Source: Trebouxia sp. TZW2008 (Eukaryota > Chlorophyta > Trebouxiophyceae > Trebouxiales > Trebouxiaceae). From it: a DNA stretch of 64,000 nucleotides. The stretch is taken from positions 188,463-252,462 of the forward strand of contig BDIU01000246.1 in NCBI GenBank assembly GCA_002118135.1, read 5' to 3'. Position 1 is the stretch's first letter, and the number at the start of each line of letters is the position of its first letter. Below the pieces are notes generated by a model. It saw only the letters and a program-made list of their open reading frames with translations, had not been told where the DNA came from and did no database searches. Both the position numbers and the translations under genes were made by a program. Below are positions 1 through 10,319 of the stretch, one piece after another.

Positions 1-215
1 CAGTCACTTCTGCAGTTATCAGCACAAATCCGCCATATTCAGTGCAATCTGAGTCTGCCACCGCAGTCTGTATAGCCATAGGTAGCACTAGTGAAACCGC
101 CGCGCTCCGCCTGGTGGAGGGTGGGTTTGTGGACAGTGCAGGCATCAAGCTCATATTTTCAAGGTTTGTATCCTTAGCCCTTTCAGTGTGTGGAAGACAT
201 GGTTGCTTGATGCAG

Positions 216-756
216 GTGCTATGTATACAAGGCTTCCTGGCCTGCCGAAAGCATGCGGATCGTGTTGTGCTGCTGGTTGAGATGATGCAAGGCAGCGGCT
301 GTCCGGCCTTCAAGGCAGGACCACGCTGCGTGCACAACCTGCGCAAGCGCTTCCATCTCAACCTCACGGAAACACAGGTGTGTTGCTGCACCTCACATCG
401 TGATTGTTGCAATTGTCGGTGGCATATCTCTCTGACAGCACCTTCCTAGGTAACAGTTTGCATGCACATGTGCTGCCGTACTCAGCATGCTGTTGCATAG
501 TTGCTGTAAACCTTTTCTGTGCGCTGTGGTCCTGTTGACTGTCTTCTGTTGTCTCTTTCTGTTGTTTTTAAATGAGTAGTTGCAATCCTCGCAGAAATTG
601 GCATTACAAAAGCCTTGACATGAAACCAAGCTGAATGGTGGTGTGTCATTGGTGCAGTGTGTGGAAGTGGTGCTGGGAATGATCAGTGACAGCTTAGATG
701 CATGGAGGACCAGGCAGTATGACTACTATCAGCGAGTCCTTAATGGAATACTGTGA
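216..756 (+). CDS. PI4KB: Phosphatidylinositol 4-kinase beta, C-terminal end (partial)
   Basis: Last two exons, 216-377 and 658-756, joined in phase 0 with TGA at 754-756. The family phosphorylates phosphatidylinositol to PI4P on Golgi/trans-Golgi membranes. The exons encode the C-lobe end of the kinase domain: VLCIQGFLACRKHADR, then NLRKRFHLNLTETQ, then the very conserved plant-type tail with DAWRTRQYDYYQRVLNGIL just before the stop. The rest of the gene lies upstream of the window. An open stretch at 42-163 runs into a possible donor at 164, but it did not match the family well enough to call as an exon. The 3' end faces the 3' end of eIF2B-alpha. Recognition rests on recalled conservation; confidence in family is high, in the beta subtype good. 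Confidence 0.9.
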
Positions 757-1344
757 CGTTCTGGGTCACAACATGTACATTTATGGTTGCAATTTCTTGA
801 TTGCATTGCCTTGATGTGTCTATCAGGCGTTGTTGCGTTGAAAACCTGAGTATTCTGTAGCTTTCAGGCATGATGTACATCATGCACAGTGGAATTTGGC
901 ACCCTTTCATGTAGGAGATCTAGAGGCTCTAGATGTATGGTTTTGTATGGCAGGTCTGACTAGGCTCTATACCTTACATTTCTTACTAGGATTGCTGCAA
1001 GTTGCAAGATGTGTATTTCTGCAAAACAGTTACGCTTATTCAATATTGTCATGCTGTTCCGATTCAGGCTCCCTAGCTTTATGGGCTGTGTAGAAAGACC
1101 ATACAACAGAGACACAAGCATAGCGCTGCGGCCGGCTGGTAAAGCTGCTTGCAGCTACTACCCGGCATGTGATAAGCGAATGTTGCATCAATCTGCTCTT
1201 TGCAGGGCAAGACTATGTTTTCCGTAGCCCTTTCAAAGCCAGATTGTGTGTATACACTGCGCATCTTGCATATTGACATCGTCATGGCATATGTTTGTGG
1301 GCTGCTGGACAGTTTGCATTCATTGAGTCATGGCATCGTCAACA
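757..1344. other. Convergent intergenic region
   Basis: This is 588 bp between the PI4K stop and the eIF2B-alpha stop on opposite strands. It presumably holds both 3' UTRs. Only short unsupported ORFs are present; no RNA gene or repeat was recognised. Confidence 0.5.
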
Positions 1345-4300
1345 TCAGACATACAGCTGAATGAGCTCATCACTGACTGCTGCTGGAGTCAACACCCCCA
1401 GATCTGTGAACAACAGGCTGATGTATTCTGCAGCAATCAACACATGTGTCAGCGAAAGGTGATGACGCGCTTGCAACAAGCTGCTCTGTGCACAGAGGGT
1501 CAATGCACGCAGCAAGAGGTGTAGCAATGGTACAGCAATCACAGCAAAGTGCTGTTCATGTAGGCAGACATCTACATGATGCCCTGATTTGCTGCATGAC
1601 ATGACTGCAGCTTGAAACAGTGGTACAGCATGCAAGACTCACTGGGTGGAGTGTAATCCCTTGATGGGTTTTCAATTTTGGCTCCTGGTGCCATCAAGGG
1701 GCCAAAGTCCACGTGCTTTTTCTCAACAGGTAGGTCAAGCTGATCCAGGGGGTACAGCCGCGCAAACTGCACCAAAAGAGTTTGAAGTGATTTGCAGCTT
1801 GCCAAGTATATGCTTTTCTTGTGATGCAGCAGCAAGTTTCATGGGCTGCAGCCTTGGAACTTGACAGAATGTGCAAAACATCAGATTTTACTGCTCTGGG
1901 ATGGTATTCACATTACATGCACAACCTCAGAGAAAGCTGCAGCAGTCTGCAAGACAAGCAGGTGTCAGACACAAGGACTGCACAGCTGCACCTAATTTGC
2001 TGAGGAGCAACAGCTGATGCCATGCAGTTTGTGCCATGCAACTGAACATGCTTTACTGCACTGGCATGTAGTGAGTTACCTTGTAACTTTCAGCTGCCAC
2101 ATAAAATGGAATGCCATGCTCTTTTGCTGCAATGGCAATTTGATAGGAGCCCAGCTTGTTGATGATGCCGCCGTTCTCTACCACACCCTCAGCCCCAACT
2201 AGCACTAGGTTCACCCTGCATTGCACATCCCGCTGACAAACAGGAATGAACCCGCAAACAATGCTTACGCAACAAATACCATGTCTTTGCTGCATCCAAG
2301 ATGCAATCTGTCGCTAGGCAGCATGCATTATCAACACCAGCGGTTTGCATGCTGCAGTACGCATGCTGAGGCAGAATTTCTCAACATATGAGGTTTAGCT
2401 GAACGAAGTGCAGTTGCAGCTCCGCTTGGGCTGAGCATATCCTGAGCAAGTGATGACTCACTCTAGCACTGCATGGCTGAAGCTGAGCCTGTGAGGGTTT
2501 GGTCAAGAAGACCCACCAAGGCTACTTAGCGTATGCCAGGCATCTGAGAAAAAGTTTTCTCCCTTGCTTGAGAGCCTCCAAGGCACAGGTGTGTGCATGC
2601 CACGGTCAATTGCCTCAACACAAATCAGCTGGACAAGTTGTACCATGCTGAGCACCATCAATATGTGCGTAGCAGTGGTCTTGTTGATGTGCAGAAACTC
2701 AGTTGAGAGCCTCTAAGGCAAGGGCAACAGCAGAGTCCGGGACAGTGATATGTCCAAGCCATTGACAGCTGCCTTAGCAGCTGAACAAGCTGGGGACAAG
2801 ATGTGAACGCAACTGCATGAGTGCATCACATTCTGACCAGCTGAACATGGCGCTGACTTGAGAGCCTCTGAGGCAAAGGCGACAGCAGATTCCAGTGCAA
2901 TGATAGCAAGCCATTGACAGCTGCCTTAGCAAGAATCAGCTGAACAAGATGTGAACGCAACTCAAGTGTGCATGAATGCATCACATCCTGACCAGCTGAA
3001 CATGGTGCTTACTTGAGAGCCTCCAAGGCGACAGCAGAACCCAGGAGAATGATATCTCCAAGCCATTGACAGCTGCCTTAGCAAGAATCAGCTGAACCAG
3101 ATGTACATCAATTGCAAGTGTGCATAAGTGCAGCACATTTTGACCAGCTGAATATGGCGCTTACTTGGGAGCCTCCCAGGCGAAGGCAACAGCAGAATCC
3201 AGTACAATGGGGCAAGGCACCTTCGTGTTCCTGATGCGCATGCAAGCTGATTCAATTACACTTGTGCAAGTTGTTTGACTGCGATGCTTACTTGAGAGCC
3301 TCTAAGGCAAAGGCGACCGCAGAGTCCAGGACAATGGTACAGGGCACCTTCATCTTGCTGAGGGCATTGGCCATGGTCAAGCCAGTACTGTCAGGCCGGC
3401 CCTCTGTCACCACCACACTGAACTGCACCCCCTGCACCATCCAAATGGTTTGAGTCAAAAGTTAAAAGCCAAGTTTTCCGTGTTGACAGTTGTTTCCTGT
3501 TCTGGTATGTCCGTTGTGTGGAGGCAATCACTGCTTCTGTTAGCATCTAGCAGAGTCAATATAAGCATGTAAATGGTGACGGTGGTGAGGGTAGTGCTAT
3601 CAGGCCGCCCCTCTGTGGCCACCACACCGGACTGCAACCCTGCAACATAACAACTATAACACATTATAACACAGCTATACAGTCCAGCACAGGTGCTAGG
3701 TTTTTGTTACCCAAGCCCAGTTGTCTGCATCATGCGAATGGCTTCAGACGGAAGCACTCAGATGCAACTGGATGCTTCTGTATGCACCCAGCAGGGTCAT
3801 GAAACCCCACTAGCAAGCGTGTAAACAATGATGATGAAGCATCATCTGGATCTCCTCAACACAGCACTACATGCAAGCTTACGTTTGAGCTGGGGGGTAA
3901 ATCAGAGGTTGGAGCGGCAGGACGGCCAGGCATTGAATTGCCTGCACAGATGGCAAGCAGGTATGAGCCCAGCATCTTATCTGTCGTCAAAGAGGCAAAA
4001 CAGGCGAGGGGATTGATGCTCACATTTTCAGCAGCTTGCTGCAGCAGGGCCAGTGCTACTCGAGAAAAGCCATGCACCATCACCACCGCATCATGCCGCA
4101 CAAAGCCCCCTCCCAGCTCTGCTATTGTTTGCCTGGCCCTTGTTGAGGTCTCTGCAAACTGTTTGCCTCTCTGCACCAGCACAAGATCGGCTCGATGCAT
4201 GCGCAATCAGAGACAACATTGTTCTCCAAGGGACAGGGTTGATATGCTTTTTACGTATGCACTAGGGCAACAGCATCGTGCAGCAAAAACCCTAGTTACT

Positions 4301-6496
4301 AAACACTAAACCCCACCCACCTCTGCCATTGTTTGCCTTGTCCTTGTTGACGTCTCTGCAGACTGTTTGCCTCTCTGCAAAGTGGCAAGGTTTGGTTTGG
4401 GATAACACAGGACGAAACTGATTGATTGCCCCAGCATATACCTAGCTAGGCCTGCTGAGCCTGTCTCGCACACGTTTAGAGTGGACAAATGAAATGAAAG
4501 TGGCGAGACTTCCTCCCAAAATATGTTTGTACTGCTGCATTCCGACACTGCAAGCAGAATGCATGTGATGCTCTTACACAGATTTCATGCAAGAGAGCAT
4601 GGACTATTTATTGCAGGCATTGTTTGGGCCACAGTCTCCTCAAGCTGAGCCAAGAATATGGCCTCAAGCTGACGTGATGTGAGCTGGGCAGCAACAATCA
4701 ACAACAAGGGCATGCTTTACATGATGCATAACTGTAAGCAGATTTGCAGTTGCGGCCAGTGCATGCTGCAGATTACATAAGTGCTTGCATACCTCAATGA
4801 TGCGGGCTTTGGCAGTTGCAAAGTCCTCGTTCTCGATTGCTGAGGTGCGGGTTGTATACCGTAGGAACAGTTCACAACCGGCTTTGAGTGAGATGGCTGT
4901 GGGATTGCATCTGCAACACATCATGTGCGCTGCCAGGCATTGTCAAATTGCATGATCACCCAAGCGAGACCACAAGCAACTTGTGATACTTGTGGCTAGA
5001 GAGTCAGACTTGACCTGCATATGCATATGGAGTGCAAACTTGCTGCGCAAACAAAAGATGTTGAGCAAGCCAGACGGCGTGGTCGAACACAGTCTTGAAG
5101 TTGTGACACAAGTGGTGCACAGTGACACGAGCCAACATTCTCCCTATAAAACTTTCAACGCCAATATTATTTGCAGCAGACCGTAACGTATACTGCAACA
5201 TGCACGACATACACTGGGTGAAGGCAACTATGATGCAAGCAACATGCTTCAGGACAAGGTCTGAGCAGCTAGCCAGCAAGGGAGTCACCCTTGTAGGGAA
5301 GCAGCAGCATCTTTGAGCTCCTTCTCAAGGCCCATCATGGTCTGGGCTGTGCTGTTCCTGATGACGCTGGTCAGGGCCTGCAAAATAGGACACAATGCAT
5401 GCTCACAGCCTGAGGTGCGCATTCGGGCTAAACATGCTTGCACACTGGGAATGGAAGCTGATTCTGAAGATTAAATGCAGCTGATTCTCAGGCTAGCTAC
5501 TACACAGTAGGTGCCATTGGTTGGAGGATGTGGCATGTGTGAGGTGCTGGTCTATGCTCTACCCCATGAGCAAGCATGCAGGACATTTGTTTGCCTTGCT
5601 GTCATCAAGCAGACGAACTTCTACAGCATTGCCATGTCAGATCCCTGTGATCCCACAGCAACAGTGTCCATGACATGCACAACAGTCATAAACATTGTTG
5701 CCATGCGATCACAGAATGACAATGCAGGCAGCAGTGTACCTTGATGGCTGCCACTGCCACAGCTGTGTCAGGCGACCTCTGCAATGCCTCGTGAAACTCC
5801 TTCACTATGGTGTCTGAATGGCTTGGTACTGCATGCAACAAGACAAAGGCTGATCTCAGGGGATGAAAAAACGGGATTCCTTTCTGTACAGGTTGGCTGG
5901 GTGTGTGCTCCTGCTTTGTGTTCATTGCATGTGTCACTGCTACCGTTCTGCTCGACAACGATTTGTTGCATATATTTGCTGCCCAACACTGACGCGATAG
6001 GGGACACAATGTGTCATCTTAGGCACAACATGTGGCAACATGGATGTCAGTACACATGGTGCATGAAAGCTGCAGAACTGAGCATTCACAAAGTGATTTG
6101 CGCTTGCAGTCTAGGTTGCGTGGGTGCATGAGCAACAACTGACAATATACCTGGATACTGGGCCCCGCCAACTGCAAGTGCTGGTCCTTCATGATGCCAT
6201 ATCGCTGGAGGTTCCCTAAATGCTGTGCTTGTTTGTGTGTTTGACCGGGTTGGGGCTGCATGATGCCAATGCTGTGTAGCAGGTGGGGGGTGTTGGGGGT
6301 CTGGGGGGCTAGGGGTGTCCCCGCTTATATACCCATCCTCTGAGTCAAGATCTTCTGGTTCTTCTGGGATTGGAGGAGTGGATGAGCCTGTGGTTCTGTC
6401 AAGAATTGAGCGCTTTCTGTCTTGTTCACGATCCCTCTGTCTCTTCTCTGTACACAGCGGGCATTTTGCAGGTGCAGCTGGACTTGCGAGTTGCAT
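1345..6496 (-). CDS. EIF2B1: Translation initiation factor eIF2B subunit alpha
   Basis: Nine exons on the minus strand (6496-6151, 5828-5740, 5377-5289, 4910-4793, 4170-4024, 3431-3292, 2215-2080, 1766-1643, 1427-1345). All phases agree, giving 424 codons including the stop. The alpha subunit is regulatory in the eIF2B guanine-nucleotide exchange factor and is needed for sensing phosphorylated eIF2. Family signatures in order: helical N-domain with [64 protein letters not shown]; and the C-terminal [20 protein letters not shown]. The N-terminal exon adds about 115 residues of low-complexity Pro/Glu/Asp sequence beginning at the ATG at 6496. This exon is phase-compatible, but its assignment is less certain than the rest. 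Several introns carry degenerate copies of neighbouring exon ends. The gene is head-to-head with IMPACT. Confidence 0.92.
2560..3215 (-). repeat. Five donor-side copies of an eIF2B-alpha exon end
   Basis: Degenerate direct copies of the 3' end of exon 3431-3292 plus its donor lie in the intron just downstream. The shared motif ttgagagcctc (plus strand) begins near 2568, 2703, 2858, 3013, 3165 (ttgggagcctc) and, in the true exon, 3292. Spacing is 135, 155, 155, 152 and 127 bp. Confidence 0.85.
3585..3655 (-). repeat. Acceptor-side copy of an eIF2B-alpha exon start
   Basis: A degenerate copy of the 5' end of exon 3431-3292 (EGRPDST-coding segment and preceding acceptor region) lies about 190 bp upstream in the gene's direction. 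Together with the downstream array it shows duplication at both edges of one exon. Confidence 0.75.
4310..4378 (-). repeat. Acceptor-side copy of an eIF2B-alpha exon start
   Basis: A copy of the 5' end of exon 4170-4024 (segment with gtttgcctctctgca on the plus strand) lies 203 bp upstream in the gene's direction, inside the preceding intron. Confidence 0.8.
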
Positions 6497-7060
6497 GTAC
6501 TAAAACCTGTCAGGTGAGCTTTGGGGCATTACCTTCTTCATCTAGGAACATGCTGATGCTCCGGCGGTCCATGACGAATGGATGGATATGCAGCCAGCTC
6601 CACCAGCTTACGACGGCTTGTCACTGCACCCGTGCAGACAGGAGCTGCAGGTGAACGGCATGCAACGGCGGAAACGTGAAGCAGCCACTAGCTCCGGCGT
6701 GCTCAGCAGCTTGACGCAGCAAGCGATGAGGGCGGCCAATATATGCTATGCAAGCTGCTTCCAGCAATGCAAAATGGCACGTCCGACGCTGATATTGACT
6801 GATGGCCACGACCACTTGATCGCAACACTTCGGTCCGGTATCTGTCCACCGGTGTCAATTCAGTTCCAACAACGATCAGGATTGAGTTGAGAGCTTCTGT
6901 TAGAGCTGTCAAGCGCAACCGCAACGTTGACTAAATCAAAGCTCTCTGGTTTTCCAGACAACCCTACTCCAAAGCGCAGCATGCGCAGCTTGCACCAAGG
7001 CATTCCTTGTAATTTGAGAGTCATTGAGCTGAATCTGCAGCATTCGGCGCACTGGATCAC
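6497..7060. promoter_or_regulatory. Bidirectional promoter region, eIF2B-alpha / IMPACT
   Basis: This is 564 bp between the divergent start codons of eIF2B-alpha (6496, minus) and IMPACT (7061, plus). It must hold both 5' UTRs and promoters. No specific box was identified. Several short ORFs in it look non-coding. Confidence 0.6.
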
Positions 7061-9260
7061 ATGTCAATGTCGTGCTCTGAAGAAGGTGTGCGCCTTGTAA
7101 GCATAGGAAACGGAAGCGGTGTCAGCATGCATAGCATTCCTAGCATGTCAGTCGAAGTGGTATCCGTGTTGCAGACAAACAGCAGCGGCGGGACGAGCTG
7201 GCTGCACTGCATGCTATCTACGGCGATGACTGCATCATCGGTTCAGAAGGGACCACTTGTCAGGTTTGACCAACACTCCTACACAGTAACAGGCACAGCA
7301 GCTAGGACCACGCTGTTCTGGTGCCGCCGCCAACACCCTTAGCATGCAAATTGAAGTTTTGTCTGTAGGTGTACATACCTGACAGGTTGAGTGTCCCACA
7401 TGTATGTCTAAGGGTACACCTGCCACAAGACTATCCCTCGTCAGCAGCACCTTTGCCTGAAATTGATGGACCACATTTGTCTGATGATATGAAGGTGTGG
7501 ATAATTGGAGAGCTGGAAAGCCAGTTTGCTCCAGGTACGTATGCAATCTGCACTCTGGCAGCATCTGCCTTTGTGCACGATTTGTCAAGCAGTGCATTCA
7601 ACCAGTCTGTTCAGGAGGTTTTTGCCAGTTTTGAGGTTTGAGGCGTATGACTAGGGCACTGCCCAAGCGTCTGTGCATGGCTTCTTATGGGTCAGACATT
7701 GTCCAAACCACTTGGGATGGTCTGTTATGATTTGTTCATCGTCCAAGCCTTGGTGTATGGTTTCTTATGACTCAGCCAATGTGTAAGCCTTTGTGTCTGG
7801 TTTGTCTAGTGCAGGTGAGGTGGTGCTATACAACTGGAGTGAGTGGCTCAAGCAAATGCAGCACCTGTGGGCTCCAGCACCTGAGCCTGAGCATGACCAG
7901 ACAAATTTTGTGGAGTCTGATGCTCAGCTTGCTGCTGCATTGCAACAGGTACTGCGCTTTCTAAGCACAGCCAACTTAGCCTTGTTGAGCTTCCTGAGCA
8001 TGATGCAGCTGTCCTGGTAGAGTATGGCGCTCAGCTTGCTGCCGCCATGCGACAGATGCTAAGCTTTCTGCACTTAATGATTGATGCAGCCACAACTTGC
8101 GTCTGCCAAGCTTGACAAGTCTGGTGCTCAGCGTGCTGCTGCAATGCAGCAGGGCTTATTCGATTGATGTGTGTAGAGTGGCAACCAATAATTGCTTTGA
8201 CAAGATTGTGACAGATGCATAGTTCTTGACCTACATGTAATGTGGCCAGTCTGTGAGACTCGACATTGGCTTTGTATCATGCGCCCTTGCTAAGTATGAA
8301 GCAGTCTCTAAGAGTAGTCAGAGCCATCTATTGTGTGTCACTTCTGATCTGGTGCGTCTAGGCAGACCTCAATGGAGAGCAGCAAGGTGCACAACTGCAA
8401 CAGCCGCACAGTATAGGCATGCCAGAAGATTTGATCATACATGGCGAGCCTTTCACGGAATCAAAATCAACGTTCCAGGTAATGCAAGAAAGGCTCAATG
8501 GCAAGCCTGCCTACTTTGACTGTCTGGCAGCTTTTTACAGTCAGTGTACAAATCAAACAAGTCACATCATTGTATCTGCTGATTGCATACGAGACTTTGC
8601 CTTCAAAAGCACAACTGACTATATATGCTCTGCACTGAAAACTATGCAACAGTTGATCAGCTATGCTGCTGCAGGCACACCTAGCGCCAGTGACATCCAC
8701 TGAGGATGTGCAAAACTGCATGACAAGTCTACTGCAGCATAATAAGATTAGAAATGCCACACATAACATCTTGGCGTACCGAATCTACGTCAAGGACAGA
8801 GACGCTTGGTTGCAGGTAACACTGCTGTGCAAGGCATAGATGTCAAATCTTGTTTCAGCAAGGTGGTCGTGGCACAAGGATGATCCTTTGTGCCCCAATG
8901 ACCAGTAGTCAGAAGCATCCTGCATCAAATGCAATGCAATGTCAACCGGTCACATGAGCGACATGTGAGCTAGCTTTGCACGTTCTCACAACACTTATTG
9001 TGCGTGATTTAGCATATCAGTTGCTGTGCATACAGGACTATGATGATGATGGCGAAGATGCAGCAGGAGGCAGGTTGCTGCATTTGCTGCAGATCCTTGA
9101 CATCAAAGACACTGTTGTAGTAGTCACAAGATGGTATGGCGGCGTCAAGCTTGGCCCAGCTCGGTTTACGCACATCAACAATGCTGCCAGGATGCTCCTT
9201 GACAAGTGTGGTTGTATTCAAGCTGATACTGCGTCACACAAAAACAAAAAGCGGCACTGA
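7061..9260 (+). CDS. IMPACT: IMPACT/Yih1 family protein (RWD + UPF0029 domains)
   Basis: Seven exons (7061-7085, 7175-7263, 7369-7534, 7815-7948, 8362-8478, 8675-8815, 9036-9260) close in phase to 299 codons. The N-terminal RWD domain (about residues 10-95) starts DELAALHAIYGDD and contains VHLPQDYPS. After a Glu/Gln-rich linker comes the UPF0029/IMPACT domain with HGEPFTESKSTFQ, ATHNILAYRI, DDDGEDAAGGRLL and VTRWYGGVKLGPARFTHINN. Family role: it competes for GCN1 and so restrains GCN2 kinase, relieving eIF2-alpha phosphorylation. The first exon codes only eight residues; it was chosen because its phase joins exactly to the RWD exon. Partial copies of the fourth exon's end follow it in the intron. 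It is divergent from eIF2B-alpha, a component of the same regulatory pathway. Confidence 0.93.
7640..7810. repeat. Intronic minisatellite in IMPACT
   Basis: Imperfect units of about 40-55 bp built around gtccaagcc ... tggtttcttatg repeat three to four times in the third intron. No coding value is evident. Confidence 0.6.
8022..8160 (+). repeat. Two donor-side copies of an IMPACT exon end
   Basis: Degenerate copies of the 3' end of exon 7815-7948 (segment gctcagcttgctgctgc). Motif starts are near 7922 (true exon), 8030 and 8116. Confidence 0.75.
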
Positions 9261-9523
9261 GCTAGCACACACTTTGACAATATTGAATGTCGGACAAAAA
9301 GGCTGGCGCAAGCCATGCTATGTGCAATTCGAGTCATGTGTGTGGGTTGGCATCCCACGCAACTCAAAGCTGATGACACATGTGTTCGTGACAATTGAAC
9401 AGACGTCTTTGTGTGACAGCAGCAACACACATCAACCACTTGAACGAAACGTAAATGAAATCAATCAAATGTTGATTCACTTAGGCACTTGTTTGATTCA
9501 ATTCAGATGACAGTTCACAGCTA

Positions 9524-10081
9524 TCATTGTTGCTCATAAATTGCACAAAGTCTGGATGGCTTAAAGATCTTTGCTTGAAACATGAAGTTGGGCGGTATAT
9601 TGATAATCGTAAACTTTGGATCGTCTGCATACTTTTCAAACTCAGCTGGCATTCCCCTGCGGCTTGTCACACTCCAGGGTACAGGCTGGAATAGATGACC
9701 AGAGAACTGGAGTTTTGTGCCCTCCTGAAGCTGACATTGAGCAACAACTTGCTTGCAAAAGGCTTCCGAGGCCAGAAGTGTATGTAGTTCTTGCTCAGCT
9801 TCTGGCTGCAGCTCAAAGTCAGCATTGAAGTGTTCCACTATCTTGAGCCCCATCTGCGGTATTATGCGCCGTTTCTGGTGCCGAGGCTGAGCAGACTGCC
9901 TTGCACGATGCCGCGAGAATGTGTGCCGGGACAGAGCTTGTGTGGGAGGTGCAGGCCATCCTGTGATACCTTGACCGGGCGAGCAGCGGTGCGGACAATG
10001 CGAGGATTGGAGCGTCCCGGTGAGCATCACGCCTCGACTTGCTTGTTGTGATGAAGTACACAGGATCCTGCGTGTAAGCAA
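9524..10081 (-). CDS. Unknown protein with a probable organelle transit peptide (single exon)
   Basis: An uninterrupted ORF of 185 codons lies between IMPACT and SRP68. The first roughly 80 residues contain no Asp or Glu and many Arg, Ser, Thr, His and Pro (start MLTRRILCTSSQQASRG), typical of a chloroplast or mitochondrial targeting peptide. The remaining roughly 105 residues are mixed and look globular (MGLKIVEHFNADFEL, then FTIINIPPNFMFQAKIF). I do not recognise the family. Met-77 could be an alternative start that would remove the basic region. It is one of only two intronless genes in the window. The composition shift at residue 77 supports a precursor with a cleaved leader, but this is inference. 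Confidence 0.6.
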   Translation of the reverse strand: MLTRRILCTSSQQASRGVMLTGTLQSSHCPHRCSPGQGITGWPAPPTQALSRHTFSRHRARQSAQPRHQKRRIIPQMGLKIVEHFNADFELQPEAEQELHTLLASEAFCKQVVAQCQLQEGTKLQFSGHLFQPVPWSVTSRRGMPAEFEKYADDPKFTIINIPPNFMFQAKIFKPSRLCAIYEQQ

Positions 10082-10319
10082 GTGCTTGCGACTATTGCTC
10101 AGTCAAAGCATGATACGAAAGCAGGATAGGTCGGATTTGGAGTCAACCTGAACACTTCTCTTCTTCGCCGTCTTCGCTTTTGACCAGCATTCATAGCTTC
10201 TACTGCAGCAACTATCATTGCCTGACGGCGACTCGAGGATCAAGCGAAGTCCAAGGTCTTGTGTGGATTTTACAGGCCAAGTCCCGATATGATGGTTTGC
10301 AGTCTGCTGTGATCACACG

